Assembly (NCBI GenBank): GCA_963977795.1
Contig: CAXBRB010000093.1
Span: 1-9,993 of the forward strand
Direction of reading: 5' to 3'
Length of the DNA: 9,993 nucleotides
Source of the DNA: Bog-756 sp963977795
GTDB lineage: Bacteria > Actinomycetota > Acidimicrobiia > Acidimicrobiales > RAAP-2
Shown: positions 4,716 through 9,993 of the stretch, piece by piece
Layout: every line of letters starts with the position of its first letter
Numbering within the stretch: position 1 is the first letter of the stretch
Translations under genes and position numbers: made by a program
Notes under the pieces: model-generated
What the model saw: the letters and a program-made list of their open reading frames with translations, nothing else
What the model was told of the DNA's origin: nothing
The model's database searches: none

Positions 4716-6749
4716 ATGAGAGCTGTACCGACCTGGAGGGCCCGCCTGGCCTCCGTCACCGCTGCCACCGCACTGGCCGCCTCCGGACTGGCCGGCGCGG
4801 CCGGCCTCGTGGCCACCGCCACCCCGGCCGGCGCCACCTCGACCTCGCTGACCGCCTCGTGCACGGTGAGCGGCATCCAGGTGCCCATCCCGGCCACGAT
4901 CGACACGGCCATCAGCCCCGCCTCTGTGGTGGCCGGCTCGCCGTACACGCTCTCGCCCCTCACCCTGGACACCCAGGTGACCAACACGTCGGCCACGATC
5001 GCCGCCCTGGCCACCGGGACGGTGCTCGACATCTCCTTCACCGCCTCGCTCGGCTCCACCGGCGCCACGCCGTCCAGCACCACGACGACGTTCTCGGGCA
5101 CGGTGACCATCCCGGCGGTGTGGGGGACCGTTGCCGACAAGGGCGCCCTCGTCATCCCGCTGCACATGGTGGCGACCTCGCCGGTCTTCACCGCGGCCAC
5201 CGGCGTCACGTCGACGTCCGTGACGGCCACCGGTGAAGGCACGATCTCCGTCAAGGTCTCGATCCTCCCGACGCCGCTCCCCGGCACCTGTGCCGGCGGC
5301 GCGCCGATCACGATCGCCACGGCCCCGGTCATCCCGCCCGGCCCGGTGGTGAGCGCCGTCTCGCCGAGCGTGGGCCCGGCAGCCGGCGGCACCACCATCA
5401 AGGTGGTGGGCAAGAACTTCATCGGCGTCAAGAACGTGACCGTGGGCGGCGCCGACTGCGCCAACATCCAGCTCCTGAGCTCCACGGCCCTGACCTGCGA
5501 CACCCCGGACGGGACGGCCATCACCGGTGCCAGCTCCAACGGTGTCCAGGCGACGACGGACGTGGTGGTCACCAACTCGGCCGACGTGGCGTCCCAGACC
5601 TCGCCGGGCAGCGCCTTCACCTATGTCGACCTGGCCAGCGGCGGGGCGATCGTCTCGCAGGTGTCCCCGAACTCCGGCCCCGCAGCCGGGGGCGACCAGG
5701 TGACCATCGCCGGTCAGGGCTTCCTGCTCGCCGGCGACACCGGTGTCAACACCTGCACGCCGGACTCCTGCGCCGTGCTCTTCGGCACGACCGCACCGGC
5801 CAGCTTCACCATCGTCGACGACACCACGATCACCACGACGGCGCCCGCCGGCTCGGGTGTGGTCCACGTGACGGTGAACCCCATCAACGGTGCGGCGCTG
5901 GCCTCGCCGACCAGCGAGGCCGACACCTACAACTTCTCGCCGACCGCCTACATGGCCGGCGGTGACGGCGGTGTCTTCGCCTTCGGTCAGACCCAGGGCG
6001 ACGCCAACTTCTTCGGCTCGGCCGGCGGCCTCCACCTGAACAAGCCCGTGGTCGGCATGGCCGTGACCCCGAGCGGCGGCGGCTACTGGCTGGTGGCTGC
6101 GGACGGCGGCGTCTTCGCCTACGGCGACGCCACCTTCTTCGGCTCGGCCGGCAACCTCACCCTCAACAAGCCGGTGGTCGGCATCGCCGCCACGTCGGAC
6201 GGCCTCGGCTACACCCTCGTGGCAGCCGACGGCGGCGTCTTCACCTACGGCGACGCCATGTTCGAGGGTGCCGCCAGCACCCTCCCGCTGGCCAAGCCGA
6301 TCGTGGGCATCGCTCCGACGGCGTCCGGCAACGGCTACACGCTGGTGGGCGCCGACGGCGGCGTCTTCGCCTACGGTGACGCCTCCTTCGAGGGCGCCGC
6401 GTCGGACAACGCCCTCGGCGGCCCGATCGTCGGCATCGCCGCCACCACCAGCGGCATGGGCTACTGGCTGGTCGGCGCCGACGGCGGCGTCTTCGCCTAC
6501 GGCGACGCCGGCTTCTTCGGCTCGCTGTCGGGCCAGAAGCTGGCCGGCCCCATCTCGGCCATCACGCCGAGCCCGACCGACAAGGGCTACTCGCTGACCT
6601 CCCAGACGGGGGCGTCCTTCACCGAGGGCGACGCCACCTTCTACGGGGACCTGGCCGGCATCCGGCTGAACGCCCCCATCGTGGCGGCGGCGACCTCCAT
6701 CGCCCCGGTCACCCCGGCGCCTCCGGTCGTGCCGACGGGCGCAGCCTGA
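4716..6749 (+). CDS. Secreted protein with two IPT/TIG domains and six propeller-like repeats
   Basis: The 677-residue protein begins with a Sec-type signal peptide (basic MRAVPTWRAR, hydrophobic core to about residue 35, likely cleavage after ATPAGA at residue 40). An unassigned beta-rich domain follows (about 41-205), bounded by one Cys at each end. Two IPT/TIG immunoglobulin-like domains come next (about 211-305 and 310-409), each opening with VSPxxGPAAGG and each holding one close Cys pair. The C-terminus (411-677) is six tandem repeats of about 42 residues with the core ADGGVFAYGDA. There is no C-terminal membrane helix or LPXTG motif, so it is probably released or held non-covalently. 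The ATG at 4716 is chosen over a longer open frame because AAGGAG lies 8 bases upstream and the signal peptide starts there. The role is unknown; binding or adhesion is a guess from architecture. Confidence 0.88.
   Translation: MRAVPTWRARLASVTAATALAASGLAGAAGLVATATPAGATSTSLTASCTVSGIQVPIPATIDTAISPASVVAGSPYTLSPLTLDTQVTNTSATIAALATGTVLDISFTASLGSTGATPSSTTTTFSGTVTIPAVWGTVADKGALVIPLHMVATSPVFTAATGVTSTSVTATGEGTISVKVSILPTPLPGTCAGGAPITIATAPVIPPGPVVSAVSPSVGPAAGGTTIKVVGKNFIGVKNVTVGGADCANIQLLSSTALTCDTPDGTAITGASSNGVQATTDVVVTNSADVASQTSPGSAFTYVDLASGGAIVSQVSPNSGPAAGGDQVTIAGQGFLLAGDTGVNTCTPDSCAVLFGTTAPASFTIVDDTTITTTAPAGSGVVHVTVNPINGAALASPTSEADTYNFSPTAYMAGGDGGVFAFGQTQGDANFFGSAGGLHLNKPVVGMAVTPSGGGYWLVAADGGVFAYGDATFFGSAGNLTLNKPVVGIAATSDGLGYTLVAADGGVFTYGDAMFEGAASTLPLAKPIVGIAPTASGNGYTLVGADGGVFAYGDASFEGAASDNALGGPIVGIAATTSGMGYWLVGADGGVFAYGDAGFFGSLSGQKLAGPISAITPSPTDKGYSLTSQTGASFTEGDATFYGDLAGIRLNAPIVAAATSIAPVTPAPPVVPTGAA
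5946..6710 (+). repeat. Six tandem coding repeats of about 126 bp
   Basis: Within the secreted-protein gene the units start at 5946, 6081, 6207, 6333, 6459 and 6585. Units 2-5 are exactly 126 bp (42 codons) and follow GYxLVxADGGVFxYGDAxFxG...PIVGIAxT. Unit 1 is 135 bp with a small insertion after VFAFG; unit 6 is degenerate (GYSLTSQTGASFTEGDATFYG). The decayed end units suggest caps of a closed array such as a six-bladed propeller. Confidence 0.85.
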
Positions 6750-6770
6750 TCCGCACCTGACGCAGCACCA

Positions 6771-6800
6771 CCGGACCGGGGGCCCAGGCCCCCGGTCCGG
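6771..6800 (+). terminator. 13-bp GC hairpin after the secreted-protein gene
   Basis: The 13 bases at 6771-6783 are perfectly complementary to 6788-6800, with a 4-base loop (CCAG), starting 21 bases after the stop codon. The stem is almost all G/C and very stable. No T-tract follows, as is common for terminators in high-GC actinobacteria. It separates this gene from ilvD. Confidence 0.7.
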
Positions 6801-6868
6801 TCGCGTCCGGCCGGAGTCGCCGCCTGGCGCCACGGGGCCAGGCGTCGCATCCCCGAGCCCGCAGGCCG

Positions 6869-6874
6869 TACGAT
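6869..6874 (+). promoter_or_regulatory. Putative -10 box of ilvD (leaderless)
   Basis: TACGAT ends 6 bases before the ilvD ATG, placing the transcription start at the start codon itself. There is no ribosome binding site between them. The same hexamer and spacing occur at the DUF1543-like gene. A convincing -35 box is not seen. Confidence 0.5.
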
Positions 6875-6880
6875 GCAGCC

Positions 6881-8599
6881 ATGTCCGCGCCCGCCCACCC
6901 CGGTGATCCGTCCGAGCAGCCCCTGGAAGGGATGAAGCCCCGGAGCCGCGAGGTCACCGACGGCCCGACCCGGGCCCCGGCCCGGGCCATGCTCCGGGCC
7001 GTCGGCATGGGCGACGACGATTGGGACAAGCCGCAGATCGGCGTGGCCTCCTCGTGGAACGAGGTCACCCCGTGCAACCTCCCGCTGGCCCGCCTGGCCC
7101 AGGACGCCAAGGCCGGCGTGCGCGAGGCCGGCGGCTTCCCGCTGGAGTTCGTGACCATCGCCGTGTCCGACGGCATCTCCATGGGCCACGAGGGCATGCG
7201 GGCCTCGCTGGTGAGCCGCGAGGTCATTGCCGACTCGGTGGAGACGGTGATGCACGCCGAGCGGTTCGACGGCATGGTCACCCTGGCCGGCTGCGACAAG
7301 TCGCTGCCCGGCATGTTGATGGCCGCTGCTCGCCTCAACCTGCCCAGCGTCTTCCTCTACGGCGGCTCGATCCTGCCGGGCCGGGCCCGCGACCGGGCCC
7401 TCGACATCACCTCGGTGTTCGAGGCCGTCGGGGCCAACGCCGTGGGCGCCCTGACCGACGAGGAGCTCAGCCTCATCGAGCACAACGCCTGCCCGACCGA
7501 GGGCTCGTGCGCCGGCATGTTCACCGCCAACACCATGGCCTCGGTGGCCGAGGCCCTCGGCATGTCCCTGCTGGGCAGCGCGTCGGCCCCAGCCGTCGAC
7601 CGCCGGCGGGACGACTACGCCATCGCCTCGGGCCGGGCCGTGGTCGACCTCCTGCGGGCCGGCATCCGGCCCCGCGACATCCTGACCAAGGAGGCCTTCG
7701 AGAACGCCATCGCCGTGGTGAACGCCCTGGGCGGCTCGACCAACGCCGTCCTCCACCTCCTGGCCATCGCCAACGAGGCCCGGGTCGAGCTCGATCTCGA
7801 CGACTTCAACAAGGTGGCCGCCCGGGTGCCCCACCTGGCCGACACCAAGCCCCACGGGAAGTACCACATGTCGGACCTCGACCGGATCGGCGGCGTCCCG
7901 GTGGTCCTGGCCCAGCTCCTCGAGGCCGGCCTGCTCCATGGGGACGTCCTGACCGTCTCGGGCCGGACCATGGCCGACAACCTCGCCGCCTACGCCGCTC
8001 CGGCGCCCGACGGCGACGTCGTGCACCACCTGGACGACCCCATCAACGCCCAGGGCGGCATCGCCGTGCTCACCGGCTCGCTGGCCCCCAAGGGCGCAGT
8101 GGTCAAGGTGGCCGGCATCGACACGCTCGCCTTCGACGGCACGGCCCGGGTCTTCGACGGCGAGGACCTGGCCATGGAGGCCATCCTGGCCGGGAGCATC
8201 GAGCCCAACACGGTGGTGGTCATCCGCTACGAGGGCCCCAAGGGCGGCCCCGGGATGCGCGAGATGCTGGCCGTCACCGGCGCCATGAAGGGCGTGGGCC
8301 GGGGGGCCGACTGCGCCCTGGTCACCGACGGCCGCTTCTCGGGCGGCACCCACGGCTTCTGCATCGGACATGTGGCCCCCGAGGCCGTCGACGGCGGCCC
8401 CATCGCCCTGGTGGCCGACGGGGACCGCATCGTGGTCGACGTGGCCGCCCGGACCATCGACCTGATGGTCGACGAGGCCGAGCTGGACCGCCGCCGGGCC
8501 CAGGTGAAGCACCCCGAGCCCCGCTACACCACCGGCGTCCTGGCCAAGTTCGCCCGTCTGGTCACCGGGGCCGAGCGGGGGGCCGTCACCGAGGCCTAG
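6881..8599 (+). CDS. ilvD: Dihydroxy-acid dehydratase (IlvD)
   Basis: IlvD dehydrates 2,3-dihydroxy-isovalerate and 2,3-dihydroxy-3-methylvalerate to the keto acids that become valine, leucine and isoleucine. The 572 residues match the usual length. Signatures are complete: GVASSWNEVTPCNLPLA (Cys65), LAGCDKSLPGMLMA (Cys138), NACPTEGSCAGMFTANTM (Cys210) and, near the C-terminus, GRFSGGTHGFCIGHVAPEA, which carries the serine implicated in catalysis. Cys65, Cys138 and Cys210 are the expected iron-sulfur ligands. The ATG at 6881 is preferred: it has a TACGAT box 6 bases upstream, and the next in-frame ATG (Met18) has a purine run abutting it with no spacing. The gene is followed after 270 bp by the ilvB regulatory leader and ilvB. 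Confidence 0.97.
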   Translation: MSAPAHPGDPSEQPLEGMKPRSREVTDGPTRAPARAMLRAVGMGDDDWDKPQIGVASSWNEVTPCNLPLARLAQDAKAGVREAGGFPLEFVTIAVSDGISMGHEGMRASLVSREVIADSVETVMHAERFDGMVTLAGCDKSLPGMLMAAARLNLPSVFLYGGSILPGRARDRALDITSVFEAVGANAVGALTDEELSLIEHNACPTEGSCAGMFTANTMASVAEALGMSLLGSASAPAVDRRRDDYAIASGRAVVDLLRAGIRPRDILTKEAFENAIAVVNALGGSTNAVLHLLAIANEARVELDLDDFNKVAARVPHLADTKPHGKYHMSDLDRIGGVPVVLAQLLEAGLLHGDVLTVSGRTMADNLAAYAAPAPDGDVVHHLDDPINAQGGIAVLTGSLAPKGAVVKVAGIDTLAFDGTARVFDGEDLAMEAILAGSIEPNTVVVIRYEGPKGGPGMREMLAVTGAMKGVGRGADCALVTDGRFSGGTHGFCIGHVAPEAVDGGPIALVADGDRIVVDVAARTIDLMVDEAELDRRRAQVKHPEPRYTTGVLAKFARLVTGAERGAVTEA

Positions 8600-8617
8600 G
8601 CATCCGGCCGCCGGCAC

Positions 8618-8646
8618 TTGTCGGCCCCCACCGGGCGTGCCACACT
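8618..8646 (+). promoter_or_regulatory. Promoter of the ilvB leader
   Basis: TTGTCG (8618-8623) and CACACT (8641-8646) are separated by exactly 17 bp. Transcription would start near 8653, only about 3 bases before the leader-peptide ATG at 8656. It implies that ilvB is transcribed from its own promoter and not only by read-through from ilvD. Confidence 0.55.
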
Positions 8647-8655
8647 GTAGGGACC

Positions 8656-8700
8656 ATGACCTGCACCGCCTGCACGACCACCCTGGTATCCGCCTCGTAG
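8656..8700 (+). CDS. Putative ilvB leader peptide MTCTACTTTLVSAS
   Basis: The short frame encodes 14 residues: five Thr, two Cys and one adjacent Leu-Val pair (CTG GTA, 8683-8688). GTA is an unusual valine codon for such a GC-rich genome, which would suit a codon used to sense charged tRNA-Val. It starts just after a good promoter and ends in TAG, whose last base opens the first hairpin of the downstream attenuator. Position and context match the leader peptides that control branched-chain amino-acid operons by ribosome-mediated attenuation, although those usually have longer runs of Leu, Val and Ile codons. The Thr codons could be coincidental or relate to threonine as the isoleucine precursor. 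Translation is not demonstrated. Confidence 0.6.
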   Translation: MTCTACTTTLVSAS

Positions 8701-8729
8701 CGCACGCGACCACACCCCGCCGCGTGCGC
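8700..8729 (+). promoter_or_regulatory. First hairpin of the ilvB attenuator
   Basis: GCGCACGCG (8700-8708) pairs perfectly with CGCGTGCGC (8721-8729) across a 12-base loop. Its 5' arm begins in the leader stop codon, so a ribosome terminating there would block it. An extended form pairing 8696-8699 with 8732-8735 would take two bases from the terminator stem. Confidence 0.6.
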
Positions 8730-8733
8730 CCTG

Positions 8734-8759
8734 CGACCTCCCAGACGGGAGGTCGTTTT
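8734..8759 (+). terminator. Attenuator terminator upstream of ilvB
   Basis: CGACCTCCC (8734-8742) and GGGAGGTCG (8747-8755) form a perfect 9-bp stem with an AGAC loop, followed directly by TTTT (8756-8759). It is the only hairpin with a T-tract that I noticed in this window, and it sits in front of ilvB and not after ilvD, which supports regulated premature termination. Confidence 0.75.
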
Positions 8760-8869
8760 CGTGTCCGCCCGCCGGCGCTGGATCGGCGGGAGGATCCCGA
8801 CCCGACCGATCCACCCACCCACCGAACCACCCGACGGGGCCGAGCCCCCGCCGACCAAGGGAGCACCTG
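8760..8869 (+). other. Distal untranslated leader before ilvB
   Basis: These 110 bases between the attenuator and ilvB contain another hairpin (8768-8774 with 8784-8790, extendable past one mismatch to 8764-8766 with 8792-8794) and a purine-poor stretch. They end in the ribosome site AAGGGAG (8857-8863), 6 bases before the ilvB ATG. I see no gene here. Confidence 0.45.
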
Positions 8870-9993
8870 ATGGAACTCACCGGAGCACAGGCCCTCATCA
8901 AGAGCCTCGAGATGCAGGAGGTGGAGGTCATGTTCGGCCTCCCCGGCGGCGCCATCCTGCCCGTCTACGACCCCATCCTGGACTCGTCGATCCGCCACAT
9001 CCTGGTGCGCCACGAACAGGGTGCCGGCCACATGGCCCAGGGCTACGCCCAGGTCACCGGCCGGCCCGGCGTGGCCATGGCCACCTCGGGGCCCGGTGCC
9101 ACCAACATCGTCACCCCGCTGGCCGACGCCTACATGGACTCCACCCCGCTGGTGGCCGTCACCGGCCAGGTCTCGACCACGGCCATCGGCACCGACGCCT
9201 TCCAGGAGTCCGACATCACCGGCATCACCATGGGGATCACCAAGCACAACTGGCTGATCACCGACGCCGCCGACATCCCCCGGGTGGTGGCCGAGGCCTT
9301 CCACGTGGCCACCACCGGCCGGCCCGGCCCGGTCCTCATCGACATCCCCAAGGACGTGGCCCAGTCGACCATGGAGTGGTACTGGCCCACCCCCGAGGAC
9401 CTCGACCTCCCCGGCTACCACCCCCGGCGCGAGGGCGACCCGGCGCTGATCCGCCGATCCGCCGAGCTGCTGCTGGCCGCCGAGCGCCCGGTCCTCTACG
9501 CCGGCGGCGGGATCCTCAAGGCCCGGGCCGCCGAGGCACTGCGCGAGCTGGCCGAGCGCACCGGCATCCCGGTGGTCACCACCCTCATGGCCCGGGGGTG
9601 CTTCCCCGACTCCCACCCGCTGTGCCTGGGCATGCCCGGCATGCACGGGAACTACACGGCGGTCACGGCCATGCAGAAGGCCGATCTCCTAGTCGCCCTG
9701 GGCAGCCGCTTCGACGACCGGGTCACCGGCCAGCTGGCCTCCTTCGCCCCGGAGGCCAAGATCATCCACGTCGACATCGATCCGGCCGAGCACAACAAGA
9801 TCCGCCGGGCCGACGTGGCCGTGGCCGGTGACTGCCGTCTGGTCATCGAGGAGCTGCTCGCCGCCCTGGACGCCCTGGGGCTGAGCCACGACGAGTCCAC
9901 CCGGGCCGCCTCGGGCGGGACCCCGGCCGACGCCCCGACCGGTGCGGCCGCCGCCCCGGGCTCGGTGGCCGCCGCCCACCCCCGGGAGGGCCT
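8870..9993 (+). CDS. ilvB: Acetolactate synthase large subunit (IlvB), incomplete at window end
   Basis: This is the catalytic subunit of acetohydroxyacid synthase, the thiamine diphosphate- and FAD-dependent first common enzyme of branched-chain amino-acid synthesis. 374 codons are present; a complete protein is about 580-620 residues, so the C-terminal ThDP-binding domain lies off the edge. The N-terminal domain has FGLPGGAILPVYD and RHEQGAGHMAQGYA, with Glu49 as the catalytic ThDP-activating glutamate, then TSGPGATN and TGQV. The central domain has AGGGI (about 211-215) and the FAD-associated GSRFDDRVTG (278-287), then HVDIDPAEHNK. After about residue 340 the sequence becomes Ala/Gly/Pro-rich, a probable linker. 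AAGGGAG 6 bases upstream of the ATG supports the start. A small subunit gene (ilvN) is expected next. Confidence 0.96.
   Translation, partial: MELTGAQALIKSLEMQEVEVMFGLPGGAILPVYDPILDSSIRHILVRHEQGAGHMAQGYAQVTGRPGVAMATSGPGATNIVTPLADAYMDSTPLVAVTGQVSTTAIGTDAFQESDITGITMGITKHNWLITDAADIPRVVAEAFHVATTGRPGPVLIDIPKDVAQSTMEWYWPTPEDLDLPGYHPRREGDPALIRRSAELLLAAERPVLYAGGGILKARAAEALRELAERTGIPVVTTLMARGCFPDSHPLCLGMPGMHGNYTAVTAMQKADLLVALGSRFDDRVTGQLASFAPEAKIIHVDIDPAEHNKIRRADVAVAGDCRLVIEELLAALDALGLSHDESTRAASGGTPADAPTGAAAAPGSVAAAHPREG

Noticed and set aside
4569..6833. A 754-codon open frame on the minus strand, antisense to the secreted protein
   Set aside because: It is a codon-bias shadow: composition is Arg/Gly/Asp/His-rich without domain features, and the plus strand has a signal peptide, TIG domains and repeats.
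8637..8870. A 77-codon plus-strand frame between ilvD and ilvB
   Set aside because: It lacks a ribosome site, runs through both attenuator hairpins and is Arg/Pro/Thr-rich; the 14-codon frame fits the regulatory layout better.
6641..9646. A 1001-codon open frame on the minus strand across ilvD and ilvB
   Set aside because: It runs antisense to two well-conserved enzymes and through the attenuator; its Gly/His/Asp/Val-rich product matches nothing.

Overview
The window is high-GC DNA with strong G/C third-position codon bias, several GTG starts and long spurious frames on the opposite strand, as expected of an actinobacterium. The secreted protein at 4716-6749 carries tandem repeats built on ADGGVFAYGDA, and several genes have a TAnnnT -10 box directly in front of the start codon. 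From memory this combination fits class Acidimicrobiia best; the class placement is an inference.

Layout. 23-895 (+) encodes formyltetrahydrofolate deformylase (PurU). It converges on a minus-strand pair, a small lipoprotein (1846-2346) followed by a two-domain GNAT acetyltransferase (951-1808). A short four-helix membrane protein of holin-like type (2537-2920, +) converges on a second minus-strand cluster: a phytanoyl-CoA dioxygenase-family oxygenase (3658-4434), a DUF1543-like protein (3367-3612) and a DUF2237 protein (2957-3370). The last two overlap by 4 bases, and the DUF2237 gene appears to start at CTG. A divergent intergenic region (4435-4715) leads to a large secreted protein with two IPT/TIG domains and six propeller-like repeats (4716-6749), closed by a 13-bp hairpin. 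The right end is the branched-chain amino-acid pathway: ilvD (6881-8599), a 270-bp regulatory leader, and ilvB (8870 to the window edge, incomplete).

The most informative non-coding element lies between ilvD and ilvB. It has a promoter (TTGTCG-17 bp-CACACT), a 14-codon leader peptide (MTCTACTTTLVSAS), a hairpin that starts at the leader stop codon, and a 9-bp terminator hairpin followed by TTTT. This is the layout of a transcription attenuator controlling ilvB. IlvB makes acetohydroxy acids and IlvD dehydrates the dihydroxy acids later in the same pathway; ilvN and ilvC are expected beyond the right edge but not seen.

I found no mobile element, CRISPR array, tRNA, rRNA or defence system. The region is mostly ordinary chromosome. 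The points worth attention are the ilvB attenuator, the leaderless-type promoters, the CTG-start overlap and the repeat-bearing secreted protein.
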